Positions 1-8,707 are shown, counted from the first letter of the stretch. The stretch is 59,381 bases of DNA from Actinomadura chibensis NBRC 106107 (GCF_001552135.1 NZ_BCQP01000074.1:1-59381); one strand, 5' to 3'. The notes: a model not told the origin generated them from the letters alone. Program-made: numbers and translations.

Positions 1-1
1 C

Positions 2-724
2 CGCCGGTCGCGGCGGGTCGCGGTGCTCGTGGCGGTCGTCGCGTTCGGCGCGGCGGCGGTGGCGGTGTTCCTGCTCGCGCCCGTCCGGGGCGGCGGGGAC
101 GGCGCGGCCGTGCGCCCCACCCCGTCCCGCGCGCCCACCGCCGACACCACACCCACCACCGGCACCACGCCCACCGCCGAGAGCACGCCCACGGCGGGCG
201 AGACGCCCGCGGAGGGCGGCGGCCAGGTCGTCAAGGCGCTGCCCGCCCCCTGCGGGATGGTCTCCCAGCGCACCGTCGACAGGACCGTCCCGAAGGCGAC
301 GCGGCGGGAGAGCGCCAACTCGACGCTCACCACCTGCACCTACTCCTCCACGGGACGGGACTTCCGCTGGCTCCGCGTCGAGGCGCACCTCTACGCGCCG
401 GGCGACACCCCGAACCCCGTCCGCGACGCCCAGAGCTACTACGACGCGCAGTGGACGCAGGCGCACCACGCGCCGCTCGTCCGGACGATCTCCCTGGAGC
501 CGCACCAGGGCCTCGGCGACGAGGCGTACCGCTGGTTCAAGGCGGACGAGGGCCAGCCGACCGTCGTCGGGCAGGTGACCGCCCGGCTCCGCAACGCGGT
601 CTTCACCGTCAGCTACAGCGAACGCGCCCCGGCGAAGGGCCGGCAGGACGAACGGAAACGCGCGTGCCTCGCCAAGGCGACCGACGTCGCCGTCGAAGTC
701 ATGACGGCGCTAAATCATTTCTGA
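2..724 (+). CDS. Membrane-anchored secreted protein, 5' end outside window
   Basis: The frame is open to the left edge. A GTG at 23 could start it, but the upstream in-frame codons read Arg-Arg-Ser-Arg-Arg-Val, the positive flank of a signal anchor, so the true start is probably before the window. A hydrophobic stretch (about 20 residues after the GTG) is followed by a Thr/Pro/Ala-rich linker with repeated TPT-type units, then a roughly 165-residue extracytoplasmic domain with three Cys (PCGM, TTCTY, RACLA). The Cys spacing and the globular part resemble DUF3558-like actinobacterial lipoproteins, but no lipobox is visible, so I do not assign a family. Function unknown. Confidence 0.6.
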   Translation, partial: RRSRRVAVLVAVVAFGAAAVAVFLLAPVRGGGDGAAVRPTPSRAPTADTTPTTGTTPTAESTPTAGETPAEGGGQVVKALPAPCGMVSQRTVDRTVPKATRRESANSTLTTCTYSSTGRDFRWLRVEAHLYAPGDTPNPVRDAQSYYDAQWTQAHHAPLVRTISLEPHQGLGDEAYRWFKADEGQPTVVGQVTARLRNAVFTVSYSERAPAKGRQDERKRACLAKATDVAVEVMTALNHF

Positions 725-1057
725 CCTGAATCGGCCGATCACGGCATATCGTCTGTCAGTACCTTCTAGGGTGATTCGGTAAAGGGGCGGGGGCGCGTCG
801 GTCTTGCTCCCGGACCAGGCCAGGTGATCGGCGCGCTCGCACAGCCCGGGGAGGAGGAGGTCGACGTCGTGACCGTGCAATCGGTAGGAGTGTCCTGGGT
901 CCGGTGAGCCCAGGTCAGTAACCTTTCACGTCGACGGGCCGCGGAGTGGACCACCGCTCCGCGGCCTCCGCGGTTCCGGGTGGTGTACCAATGCCTACCA
1001 TTTGTGAACCATTTTCTACTCCCCGTTCGGAAACCGGGAAATGGCCGCCGAATGCCA
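725..1057. other. Intergenic region with one strong hairpin
   Basis: This 333-bp gap holds no convincing gene. Its clearest structure is a perfect 10-bp inverted repeat (GGCCGCGGAG / CTCCGCGGCC) at 937-966 with a 10-nt loop, between the end of the rightward first gene and the end of the leftward SDR gene, so it may terminate one or both. A 12-codon frame from a GTG near 870 has a GGAGG run upstream but is too short to call. Confidence 0.5.
937..966. terminator. Hairpin between convergent genes
   Basis: There is a perfect 10-bp stem (GGCCGCGGAG with CTCCGCGGCC) and a 10-nt loop. No U-tract follows on either strand, which is common for actinobacterial terminators. Its position between convergent genes supports a termination role; that role is inferred. 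Confidence 0.45.
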
Positions 1058-1918
1058 TTAGCCGCGGGGCGCGGGGATTCGCGCCAGCAGGCGCAGGGAC
1101 GCGGGCGAGACCCTCGACAGCGTCCGCAGCAGATGCCCCTCGGCGGTGACGGGCACCACCGGCTTGTTCTTGACGATGGCGTGGACGATCCGCTCCGCGA
1201 CCCGCTCCGGCGGGTAGTTGCGCACCTTCAGCGCCTTGAGGCTCCACTGCCGGGTCCGCTCGCCGGCCGCCGGGTCGCCGACGAAGGCGCCGTTCGCGAC
1301 GATGTCGGTGCTGACGAAGCCGGGGCAGACGGCCGTGACGCCGATGCGGGCGCTCGCGAACTCGGCGCGCAGGCACTCGCTCAGCATGAGGACGGCGGCC
1401 TTCGTCGTGCAGTAGGCGGGCAGCGCCCGCGTCGGCGTGTACGCGGCGGCGGACGCGATGTTGACGATGTGCCCGCCGAGGTTCGGCTTGTCCGGCTTGT
1501 TGGGGAGGGCGTGCACGCGGTCGTGCATCTGCTTCCCGAACAGCCGCGAGCCGTGGACGACGCCCCACAGGTTGACGCCGACGATCCGCTCCCAGTCGTC
1601 CAGGGACGTGTCGAGGAACGAGCCCGCGACGGCGATCCCGGCGTTGTTGACGACGATGTCCGGCGCGCGGTGGGCCTCCTTCACCGCGGCGGCGAAGTCC
1701 TCCATGGCGGCGGCGTCCGACACGTCCACCCGGTAGGCGGTGCCGCCCGCGCCGACCGCCTTCGCGAGCGCGGCGGTGCGCTCGGCGGCGGCGAGGTCGA
1801 TGTCCGCGGCGACGACGTTCGCGCCGCGCTCGGCCAGTGCGAGGGCGGTCGCCCGGCCGATGCCGGCGCCGGCTCCGGTGACCACGGCGAGCGCTCCGTC
1901 GAACTGCGCGAGTGGCAT
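1058..1918 (-). CDS. SDR-family NAD(P)-dependent oxidoreductase
   Basis: The 286-residue protein is a classical short-chain dehydrogenase/reductase. The Rossmann glycine motif TGAGAGIG is at residues 14-21, NNAG at 91-94, the catalytic Ser at about 156 (NIAS), and the Tyr-x3-Lys pair is Y169/K173 (YCTTK). Length is normal for classical SDRs. The start is supported by GGAGG about 6 nt upstream on the minus strand. It lies 46 bp downstream of a TetR gene on the same strand, so the two are probably co-transcribed and controlled from the operator near 2650. The neighbouring flavin monooxygenase suggests an alcohol/ketone conversion step, but the substrate cannot be read from sequence. Confidence 0.88.
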   Translation of the reverse strand: MPLAQFDGALAVVTGAGAGIGRATALALAERGANVVAADIDLAAAERTAALAKAVGAGGTAYRVDVSDAAAMEDFAAAVKEAHRAPDIVVNNAGIAVAGSFLDTSLDDWERIVGVNLWGVVHGSRLFGKQMHDRVHALPNKPDKPNLGGHIVNIASAAAYTPTRALPAYCTTKAAVLMLSECLRAEFASARIGVTAVCPGFVSTDIVANGAFVGDPAAGERTRQWSLKALKVRNYPPERVAERIVHAIVKNKPVVPVTAEGHLLRTLSRVSPASLRLLARIPAPRG

Positions 1919-1964
1919 GCAGACCTCCGAGGAATCCGGGCGGAATGGAGTGATCCAACCGTAC

Positions 1965-2603
1965 TCAGCGAGCGTCCGGAGCGCCGTCCCCGCCGCCCGG
2001 GAGGTAGGGGCTGAGGCCGCTCCAGCAGAAGTCGGTCATGTGGCGGGCGGCGTCCTCGGCCGACACCTCGGGGCGCTGCGCCTTCCACTGCGCGAGCCGC
2101 TCGGACCCGCCGAGGATGATCTGCGTGAACGCCTCGATCACGGTGGCGGGCGCGGCCGGCGCGAACGCGGTCAGCACCCCGGCGATCAGCGTGCTCTGCT
2201 GCTCGCGCGTCGCCTCGATCGCCTCCGCCGTGGACGGCGGCGCGGTCGGCGACCCGCGCAGCAGCATCGCGAACGACCTGCTGTGCGCGTCGACGAACCC
2301 GAAGTAGGCGAGCATGCCCTGCCAGAGGATCTCGCGCGGCGTGCTCGCCCCGGCCATCGCCTTGCGCGTGACGTCGAACAGCTCGGCCTTGGACCGGCCG
2401 ATGCAGGCGAGCAGCAGGCCGTCCTTGGAGCCGAAGTACTCGTAGAGCATCGGCTTGGACACGCCGCAGCGCTCGGCGATCTCGTCCATGGACGTGGCCT
2501 GGTAGCCGCGGTCGCCGAACACCTCCTCCGCCACGTCCAGCATCTGCCGCTCGCGCTCGGCGCGGGACATGCGGCGCCGTCGTTGCGGTGTGGTGCTGCT
2601 CAC
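1965..2603 (-). CDS. TetR/AcrR-family transcriptional regulator
   Basis: The 212-residue protein has an N-terminal TetR DNA-binding domain (about residues 14-65): a basic arm with RAERERQMLDVAEEVF, then the helix-turn-helix IAERCGVSKPMLYEYFGSKDGL. The C-terminal helical part should carry the ligand pocket. It is transcribed divergently from the flavin monooxygenase gene, and the 84-bp gap holds a 37-bp near-palindrome, so this regulator probably represses both itself plus the SDR and the monooxygenase. The inducer is unknown. Confidence 0.88.
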   Translation of the reverse strand: MSSTTPQRRRRMSRAERERQMLDVAEEVFGDRGYQATSMDEIAERCGVSKPMLYEYFGSKDGLLLACIGRSKAELFDVTRKAMAGASTPREILWQGMLAYFGFVDAHSRSFAMLLRGSPTAPPSTAEAIEATREQQSTLIAGVLTAFAPAAPATVIEAFTQIILGGSERLAQWKAQRPEVSAEDAARHMTDFCWSGLSPYLPGGGDGAPDAR

Positions 2604-2634
2604 AGGAGAATCCTAGCCATTGGACCTACCGTCA

Positions 2635-2671
2635 GTAACCTACTCCCGGTAACTTACCCGGAGTAGGTTAC
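2635..2671. promoter_or_regulatory. 37-bp near-perfect palindrome, probable TetR operator
   Basis: The outer arms are perfect 12-bp inverted repeats (GTAACCTACTCC and GGAGTAGGTTAC), and the 13-bp centre contains a second small dyad (GGTAA-C-TTACC). The site sits in the short divergent gap between tetR (starts 2603) and the monooxygenase (starts 2688). Its length and symmetry suit a TetR dimer pair. The assignment to the neighbouring TetR is inference. Confidence 0.7.
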
Positions 2672-2687
2672 GCGAGAGGGATGGATC

Positions 2688-4151
2688 ATGAGCGAGCGCG
2701 CCCCGGCGATCGTCGTCATCGGCTCCGGCTTCGCCGGCCTCGGCATGGCGATCAGGCTCAAGCAGTCCGGCTTCCACGACTTCGTCGTGCTGGAGAAGAG
2801 CCAGGCCCTCGGCGGGACGTGGCACGACAACACCTACCCCGGCTGCGCCTGCGACGTCCCCTCGCACATGTACTCCTTCTCCTTCGAGCTGAACCCGGGC
2901 TGGACGCGGATGTTCGCCCCGCAGCCCGAGATCCGCGCCTACCTGGAGCGCACCGCCGACAAGTACCGGGTGCGCGAGCACATCCGCTTCGGCGCGGCCG
3001 TCGAGTCGATGGAGTACGACGACGGCGCGCGGCGCTGGAAGGTGGCGCTCGCGGACGGGACGGTCCTCACCCCGAAGGCCGTCGTGTCGGGGATCGGGGC
3101 GCTGCACGTCCCGTCCTACCCGGACCTGCCGGGCATGGAGCGCTTCCGGGGCACCGCGTTCCACTCCGCGCAGTGGGACCACTCCTACGACATGGCCGGC
3201 AAGCGCGTCGCCGTGGTCGGGACGGGCGCGTCCGCGATCCAGTTCGTCCCGAAGGTGGCCGAGCGGGCGGGGAGCCTCACCGTGTTCCAGCGGACGCCGC
3301 CGTGGGTCCAGCCGAAGCCCGACCAGCCCATCCCGAAGCCCGTCCGGACGGTGTTCAAGCACGTCCCGGGCGCGGCGCGGGCGTTCCGCGCCGCCATCTA
3401 CTGGGCGCTTGAGGCGCGCGCGGTCGGGTTCACGATCGACCCGCGGCTGTCCGGCGTCCAGGACGCGGTCGCCCGCCGCCACATCAAGGCCCAGATCGAC
3501 GACCCGGAGCTGCGCGCCAAGGTCACGCCGGACTACACGATCGGCTGCAAGCGGATCCTGCTGTCGAACGACTACTATCCGGCGCTCACGCGTCCCAACG
3601 TGGAGCTCGTGACCGACGCGATCACCGAGGTCCGCGAGCACTCCGTCGTCACCGCCGACGGGCGCGAGCACGAGGTCGACTGCATCGTCTACGGCACCGG
3701 CTTCAAGGTCACCGACGCGCTCACCGACCTGCGCGTCACCGGCCGCGGCGGCGTGAAGCTCCAGGAGATCTGGGCGGACGGCATCGAGGCGCACCGCGGC
3801 ACGACGATCCCCGGCATGCCGAACTTCTTCATGCTGCTCGGCCCCAACACCGGCCTCGGCCACAACTCCGTCGTGTTCATGATCGAGGTGCAGATCCGGT
3901 ACGTGCTGAGCTGCCTGCGGCTGCTCCAGGAGACGGGTGCCGACACCATCGAGCCGAAGCCGGAGGCCGTCCGCCGCTTCAACGACCGGATCCAGCGGCG
4001 GCTGCGCCGCGCCGTCTGGAACGAGGGCGGCTGCAGCAGCTGGTACCTGGACGACAAGGGCGTCAACCGGACGCTCTGGCCGGGCCACACGTTCGAGTTC
4101 TGGGCCGGGTCCCGCCGGGCGAGGGCGGGGGAGTACGTCCTGACGCCCTGA
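2688..4151 (+). CDS. Flavin-containing (Baeyer-Villiger-type) monooxygenase
   Basis: The 487-residue protein is a class B flavoprotein monooxygenase. The FAD-binding GSGFAG is at residues 12-17, GGTW at 42-45, the NADPH-binding GTGASA at 178-183. The Baeyer-Villiger fingerprint FxGxxxHxxxW(P/D) is present as F153-x-G155 through H159, W163, D164. These enzymes use FAD, NADPH and O2 to insert oxygen into ketones or to oxidise soft heteroatoms. A purine-rich GAGAGGG precedes the ATG. It is divergent from tetR across the palindromic operator and ends 1 bp from a second, convergent TetR gene. A role in oxidising a cyclic or long-chain ketone is plausible with the adjacent SDR but not proven. Confidence 0.88.
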   Translation: MSERAPAIVVIGSGFAGLGMAIRLKQSGFHDFVVLEKSQALGGTWHDNTYPGCACDVPSHMYSFSFELNPGWTRMFAPQPEIRAYLERTADKYRVREHIRFGAAVESMEYDDGARRWKVALADGTVLTPKAVVSGIGALHVPSYPDLPGMERFRGTAFHSAQWDHSYDMAGKRVAVVGTGASAIQFVPKVAERAGSLTVFQRTPPWVQPKPDQPIPKPVRTVFKHVPGAARAFRAAIYWALEARAVGFTIDPRLSGVQDAVARRHIKAQIDDPELRAKVTPDYTIGCKRILLSNDYYPALTRPNVELVTDAITEVREHSVVTADGREHEVDCIVYGTGFKVTDALTDLRVTGRGGVKLQEIWADGIEAHRGTTIPGMPNFFMLLGPNTGLGHNSVVFMIEVQIRYVLSCLRLLQETGADTIEPKPEAVRRFNDRIQRRLRRAVWNEGGCSSWYLDDKGVNRTLWPGHTFEFWAGSRRARAGEYVLTP

Positions 4152-4152
4152 G

Positions 4153-4800
4153 CTACTTGGCGGGCGCGAACATCGGCCGGAAGCCCGCGATGAGCTGGCG
4201 GATCACCGGGCGCTGCTCGGCCGGGGTCCGCCCGCGCAGGTCGTGGATCGGGTCGAGGCCGTCGTAGTAGGGGGCGAGCGCGAGGAACGGCAGGATCGTC
4301 ATCAGCCACGTCGCGAGGACGGCGAGGTCGGCGTCCTCGCGGATCTCGCCCCGCTCCCGCCACAGCTTCAGCGTCGGGTGGATGACCTGGAGGTAGTGCT
4401 GGTTGGCCGTGTCGCGGACGACGGACCGGACGCTGTTGTCCAGCTCGAAGTTCGTCGCCGCGGTGACGCCGCGCTCCAGCGGGTGGTCGGCCATGTACTC
4501 GGTCCAGTCGCAGAGGACGTCGAACAGCCACTCGTCGAAGGACTGCTCGAAGTCGACCCGCGCGATGCGGCGCTCCATCTCCTCGCGGACGCGGCGGGAC
4601 GCCTCGTCGCAGACGAACGCGAAGAACTCCAGCTTGTCGCTGAAGTACTGGAAGAGGGAGCCCTTGGCTATCCCTGCCTCGCGCGCGATGGTGTTGAGGC
4701 TGCCCGTCGAGTACCCGTTCTCGCCGAATTCCCGCATCGCCACTTCGAGCACCCGCTCGCGCTTGGCGACATTGAGGCGGAACCAGGTCGACGTTGGCAT
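4153..4800 (-). CDS. TetR-family transcriptional regulator
   Basis: The 215-residue protein has an N-terminal TetR helix-turn-helix (RERVLEVAMREFGENGYSTGSLNTIAREAGIAKGSLFQYFSDK, here described in parts: HTH at about residues 30-55). AAGGGG precedes the ATG on the minus strand. It is convergent with the flavin monooxygenase (1-bp gap), so it does not share that gene's promoter. The C-terminal domain is Trp/Phe/Leu-rich, as in regulators sensing hydrophobic ligands. Its target is unknown; it could act on its own upstream region, which carries a partial TCAGGAACCGGTAACC dyad. Confidence 0.85.
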   Translation of the reverse strand: MPTSTWFRLNVAKRERVLEVAMREFGENGYSTGSLNTIAREAGIAKGSLFQYFSDKLEFFAFVCDEASRRVREEMERRIARVDFEQSFDEWLFDVLCDWTEYMADHPLERGVTAATNFELDNSVRSVVRDTANQHYLQVIHPTLKLWRERGEIREDADLAVLATWLMTILPFLALAPYYDGLDPIHDLRGRTPAEQRPVIRQLIAGFRPMFAPAK

Positions 4801-4881
4801 GGACCCCTTCGACTTTCCGTCAGGAACCGGTAACCCGAAGGTCAGGATAACGGTCCATCGGGTTCGATGTGACCCTGAACT

Positions 4882-5682
4882 TCACCCGTCCTCCGCCGAA
4901 ACGTCCGACAGGTATCCGAGCGTGAAGGCGGGCGACGCGAAATCGCCGCCCTGCGGCACGCCGGGCCCGACGAACGTGTCCGGGACGCCGTAGGACGCGG
5001 CGTCGTCCACCGGCGTGTAGCCGAGGCGTTCGTCCAGCTCCCAGAAGCGGCGCGCGTTGTCCGAAACCGCGTAGGCGGCGAGGAATCCGGGCGCCGGGAC
5101 GGTCAGCGCCGCCAGCACGAACCCCGCGCAGTCCCGGTGGCTGAGCCAGGTCGCGAGGTGGCGGGGCTCGCTCGGCCGCGCTTCGAGGCTGCCGATGCGC
5201 AGGCAGACGACGTCCAGGCCGAACTTGTCGGCGTAGAGGCGGCCGAGGGCCTCGACGGCCACCTTGCTGACCCCGTACAGGCCGTCAGGTCTCGGCGGCA
5301 TCACGGCCGAGACGGTTTCGGTCGACCGGTAAAGACCCGTCAGCCGGTTGCTGCTCGCGAGGACGACGCGCGGCACGCCCGCCCTGCGCGCCGCCTCCAG
5401 GACGCGCTGCGTCCCGAGGACGTTGCCCTCGACCAGGTCGGGGAAGGGCGCCTCGTCGGACACGCCCGCCAGGTGGACCACCGCGTCCGCGCCGCCGACG
5501 ACCCGCGCGGCCTCCGCCGGGTCGGACAGGTCGGCCCGGAGCACGGTCTCGTTCGGCGCCTCGGCGTCGAGCACGACCAGGTCGGCGAGCACCAGCCGCT
5601 CGGCCGCCGCGCGCAGCGGGGCGCGGAGCGCGGCGCCGACGCGGCCCGCCGCGCCGGTCAGCACGATCGTTCCAAGGGCCAT
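4882..5682 (-). CDS. NAD-dependent epimerase/dehydratase-like protein (extended SDR)
   Basis: A Rossmann glycine motif (TGAAGRVG) lies a few residues from the chosen start, followed by the extended-SDR order: an acidic NAD-ribose region, DAVVHLAG, LASSN, and the catalytic Tyr-x3-Lys as YGVSK. The layout recalls uronate dehydrogenase-like members of the NAD-dependent epimerase family. I chose the ATG at 5682 because the glycine motif should be near the N-terminus; an in-frame ATG at 5742 would add 20 residues, and neither has a clear ribosome-binding site. Probably a single-gene unit. The exact sugar or acid substrate is not predictable. Confidence 0.78.
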   Translation of the reverse strand: MALGTIVLTGAAGRVGAALRAPLRAAAERLVLADLVVLDAEAPNETVLRADLSDPAEAARVVGGADAVVHLAGVSDEAPFPDLVEGNVLGTQRVLEAARRAGVPRVVLASSNRLTGLYRSTETVSAVMPPRPDGLYGVSKVAVEALGRLYADKFGLDVVCLRIGSLEARPSEPRHLATWLSHRDCAGFVLAALTVPAPGFLAAYAVSDNARRFWELDERLGYTPVDDAASYGVPDTFVGPGVPQGGDFASPAFTLGYLSDVSAEDG

Positions 5683-5928
5683 GACCAGCAGTGTCGCATC
5701 CCGTCCGGCGTCAAGATCGGCGGGGGGTTCGATATTGATCATGAAAAAGGAGGGGGTGGCATCGTTTAATGATCAATACGGCGGCAATCCCGGAATTCGG
5801 TGCGACCATGGATAAGCGGCTGACCTGGGCCTCGACGCGCGGGGTTGATTCGCGTCCCGGACGCGTGCTTCGATCCCAATCGGCATAATTCGCGGAGACG
5901 GTCGCGACGCGGTGGAGGTGCGTTCAGG

Positions 5929-7122
5929 GTGCGCTCACGATCGGCTGGTTCGATCCTGGCTGGACTGGGCGCGGTGGCGCTCATCGGCACGGCGTCGCCG
6001 CCGGTGGCCGCGGACCCGACCCCGGACCCGTCCGGCGGCGCGAGCGGGTCGCCGAGCGAGTCGCCGAAGGACCCGCCGAGCGGGACCCCGAGCGAGACGC
6101 CGAAGGACCCGCCGAGCCAGACGCCCAGCGATCCGCCGAAGAGCGACCCTCCGAAGACCGATCCGCCCAAGACGGATCCCCCCAAGACCGACCCACCGAA
6201 GACCGACCCGCCCAAGACCGATCCGCCGAAGACGGATCCGCCGAAGACCGATCCGCCCGGCCCTCCGCCCACGAAACCGCCGCCGACCAAGGCGCCGACG
6301 AAGCCGCCGACCAAGCCGGGGACGGCGAAGACGCCCGTGCTGTCGCTCGGGCTGACGGTGTCGTCGGCGACGGTGCGTCCCGGCGGGTCGGTGACGGCGA
6401 CCGTGCGGGTCGCGTCCGCGAACGCGGCGGCGACGGGCGCGGTGCTGCGGCTGTCGGCGTCGGGCGCCTCGGTCGGGCCGCGGACGCGGAGCCTCGGCGG
6501 CGTCGGGAGCGGCGGAGTCTCGGTGCGGGCGACGGTGCGGGCGCCGTCCGACGCCAAGCCCGGCGTGGTCACGCTGCGCGCCGAGGTGTCGGCGGCGAAG
6601 GCCAAGGGCGCGTCCGGCGCCTACAAGCTGATCGTCACCGACCCGGCGGGCGCGCCGCCGCCCGGGGTGAGCCTCGCGAACCTGCCGCCCGGCGTCCCGC
6701 CGCTGACCCCGTCCGGGTTCGACCCGCTGGCGGGCGTCGCGGTGCCGCGGGTGGCGCTGCCGCCGGTCGCCCCGCCGCGTGTCGCGCCGGAGACGGCGAC
6801 AGGGCCGCTCGTCCCGGTGGCGAGCCTGCACACGCTGCCCGGCAAGCCGTTCACCGTGAACGAGCTGGGCGCGCTCCAGGCGGGGTTCCTCGCCGCGATG
6901 TCGTCGGCGGTGACGCTGCTGCTGCTCAGGCTGCGGCTCGCGCGCCGGGCCGCGCGGCGGCGGGACGCCGTCCCGCCGATACCGGTGCCGCTGCCGCCGC
7001 GGGCGGTCCGGCGGCGGCTCGTGCCCGCCGGGCGGCCGCTCACCGCGGCGCGGCTGCGCACCCTGCCGCCGCAGCCCGCGCACGTCCATTCGGTGCGGAT
7101 CGTCTGGACGCCCGCCCGGTGA
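5929..7122 (+). CDS. Secreted/surface protein with Pro-Lys-Thr-Asp repeats and C-terminal anchor
   Basis: The GTG at 5929 is preceded by GGAGGT with 9-nt spacing and opens a good signal peptide (basic VRSRS, hydrophobic core, cleavage near VAADP). A Ser/Thr/Pro-rich segment follows, then about eight PPK(S/T)D units, a roughly 100-residue beta-type domain (LSLGLTVSSATVRPGGSVTATVRV onward, here only noted) resembling CARDB/Ig-like folds, a Pro-rich linker, and a C-terminal hydrophobic helix followed by Arg-rich cytoplasmic residues. This looks like a cell-wall-spanning stalk tethered in the membrane. The function is unknown. The repeat-encoding DNA is prone to length variation. Confidence 0.7.
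   Translation: MRSRSAGSILAGLGAVALIGTASPPVAADPTPDPSGGASGSPSESPKDPPSGTPSETPKDPPSQTPSDPPKSDPPKTDPPKTDPPKTDPPKTDPPKTDPPKTDPPKTDPPGPPPTKPPPTKAPTKPPTKPGTAKTPVLSLGLTVSSATVRPGGSVTATVRVASANAAATGAVLRLSASGASVGPRTRSLGGVGSGGVSVRATVRAPSDAKPGVVTLRAEVSAAKAKGASGAYKLIVTDPAGAPPPGVSLANLPPGVPPLTPSGFDPLAGVAVPRVALPPVAPPRVAPETATGPLVPVASLHTLPGKPFTVNELGALQAGFLAAMSSAVTLLLLRLRLARRAARRRDAVPPIPVPLPPRAVRRRLVPAGRPLTAARLRTLPPQPAHVHSVRIVWTPAR
6130..6260 (+). repeat. 15-nt tandem repeat encoding PPK(T/S)D
   Basis: About eight consecutive 15-nt units (for example CCGAAGACCGATCCG) encode the pentapeptide PPKTD or PPKSD inside the surface-protein gene. Units differ only at synonymous third positions apart from one or two Ser/Thr changes, which indicates expansion by duplication with selection on the protein. 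Confidence 0.85.
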
Positions 7123-7140
7123 CGGGTCCGGCCCGGCCGC

Positions 7141-7806
7141 TCAGCGGGCGAGGCGGATCAGGATGCGGCAGACCTCTTCGATGATCTCCGTCGCGTCGGC
7201 CTCGCTCTCGGCCGTCGCGATCTCCCGTCCGGCCTCGCCGATCACCGTCGTGAGGACGAGGCTCAGCACCTGCTCGGGACGTCCCGCGGGCTCCCCGCCG
7301 GACGGCCCGCCGAGCAGCTTCGTGTTCTGCGCGATCCACTTCTGCGCCCGGCTGCGCCGCATCAGCGACGACCCGGACGGCCCCTCCCCGGCGAGGAACA
7401 GCCGGGCCGCGTCCCGCCGCTCCCAGCACACCCGCAGGTAGGCGCGGGCGCCCGCGATGAACAGGGCGATCGGGTCGGACTCGCCGCCCTTGCGCGCCGC
7501 CGACACCGCCTGCGCCGCGCTCGCCTCCTGCTCGGCGGACAGCTCCTCCCACAGCGCGACGTACAGCCCGGCCTTGCCGCCGTAGTGGTGGTAGAGGCTG
7601 CCGACGCTGATCCCGGACCGCTCGACGATCTCGGCGATGCCCGCGTCGGCGTAGCCGCGGTCGGCGAACACCTCCAGCGCCGCGGACAGCAGCGCCTGCC
7701 GGGTCGCGTCGGCCCGCGCCCACTGGCGCCCGCCGCCTCCGCCCGTGTCCGTGCCCGGGTCGCCGTCGTCCGCCCCGTTCACGTGCCGCGCCCTGCCCGT
7801 CCGCAT
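7141..7806 (-). CDS. TetR-family transcriptional regulator
   Basis: The TetR DNA-binding domain includes RADATRQALLSAALEVF and the HTH IAEIVERSGISVGSLYHHYGGK, followed by a helical ligand domain. The reading frame can start at ATG 7806 or at GTG 7848; neither has a strong ribosome-binding site. I list the ATG, which gives about 221 residues with a disordered Asp/Gly-rich lead before the HTH. It ends 18 bp from the convergent surface-protein gene. The target is unknown. Confidence 0.82.
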   Translation of the reverse strand: MRTGRARHVNGADDGDPGTDTGGGGGRQWARADATRQALLSAALEVFADRGYADAGIAEIVERSGISVGSLYHHYGGKAGLYVALWEELSAEQEASAAQAVSAARKGGESDPIALFIAGARAYLRVCWERRDAARLFLAGEGPSGSSLMRRSRAQKWIAQNTKLLGGPSGGEPAGRPEQVLSLVLTTVIGEAGREIATAESEADATEIIEEVCRILIRLAR

Positions 7807-7867
7807 CCCACCATGGTGCCAGGCCGCGTCCGCCCGCACCCGTGTCACACGGCTCAGAACAGGAGGG

Positions 7868-8707
7868 TCAGTACCAGTGGTGGGACGACCACCACGCCCA
7901 CGCGCCGCACGGGTCGGTGTAGCGGGCCTTGATGTATCCGAGCCCCCAGGCGATCTGCGTCGGGGTGCTGGTACGCCAGTCGGGTCCCGCGCTCATCATC
8001 TTGGAGCCGGGCAGCGCCTGCGGGATCCCGTACGCCCCGCTGCCGGGGTTCTCCGCGCGCTCGTTCCAGCCGCTCTCGTGGTTCCACAGCGTCAGCAGCG
8101 ACGACCAGCAGCGCCCCCATCCCTTGAGGGCGTTCATCTTCTTGCCGTACTCCTTGTTCTGCGCGGCGCTCGGGTTCATCTTGGCGAGCCGCTCGCGCTC
8201 CTGCTGCTCCTTCAGCTTCGCGCGGGCCGCCGCGTCCCGCTTCGCCTTCTCCTTGAGCCGCTTCATCTCGCGCTGGTGCAGCTCGTACGCGCGCTTCTTC
8301 GCGGCGGCGATCGCGTCGGCGGTGACCGCGTCCATGTCGGACGCCGACGTCAGCTTGGCGAGCATGTCGTTGGTCGACAGGTCGGGGGCCGCCGCCTTCG
8401 GCGGCTTCGCGCCGCCGTCGACGAAGCGGCCGATGTCGACCAGCACGACCGCCGCCGCGAGCGCGCCGATCGCGACGATCATGATCGTCACATTGCTCGT
8501 GAGCAGCCGCCGCAGCCGCCGTCCCCCGGACGGACGGTCGTCCAGCGGGTCGGCCGGGGCGCGCGGGGCGGGCACCCGCGGTCGGCGCTCGTCCCGGACG
8601 CCGCGTGCCTGGTCGGGCCCCGGTCGGCGGGCCGCGCGCCGCCCGCCGGAACGGGCGCGCCCGGCGGGGGCGGTGGGACGTCTGCGCGTGCCGTGACTCT
8701 GTGGCAT
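7868..8707 (-). CDS. Membrane-anchored lytic-transglycosylase-like protein
   Basis: From ATG 8707 the protein has an Arg/Pro-rich cytoplasmic N-terminus, one membrane helix (LLTSNVTIMIVAIGALAAAV), a long charged coiled coil (KKRAYELHQREMKRLKEKAK region) and a C-terminal about 90-residue lysozyme-like domain. The catalytic Glu candidate is in LWNHESGWN, followed by GAYGIPQALPGSKM and the terminal WAWWSSHHWY, the pattern of actinobacterial SLT-like or aggregation-promoting-factor C-terminal domains. It probably cleaves or remodels peptidoglycan outside the membrane. An in-frame extension to 8806 exists but is less likely. It lies downstream of, and divergent from, nothing obviously related. Confidence 0.78.
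   Translation of the reverse strand: MPQSHGTRRRPTAPAGRARSGGRRAARRPGPDQARGVRDERRPRVPAPRAPADPLDDRPSGGRRLRRLLTSNVTIMIVAIGALAAAVVLVDIGRFVDGGAKPPKAAAPDLSTNDMLAKLTSASDMDAVTADAIAAAKKRAYELHQREMKRLKEKAKRDAAARAKLKEQQERERLAKMNPSAAQNKEYGKKMNALKGWGRCWSSLLTLWNHESGWNERAENPGSGAYGIPQALPGSKMMSAGPDWRTSTPTQIAWGLGYIKARYTDPCGAWAWWSSHHWY

Noticed and set aside
826..906. A short GTG-initiated frame ending in TGA before 907, with GGAGGAGGAGG inside
   Set aside because: Only 12 to 27 codons, no strong context or conservation evidence; could be a gene remnant but is not supportable.
6130..6260. Possible CRISPR-like repeat
   Set aside because: The units are contiguous, 15-nt, in-frame with a protein and have no spacers.
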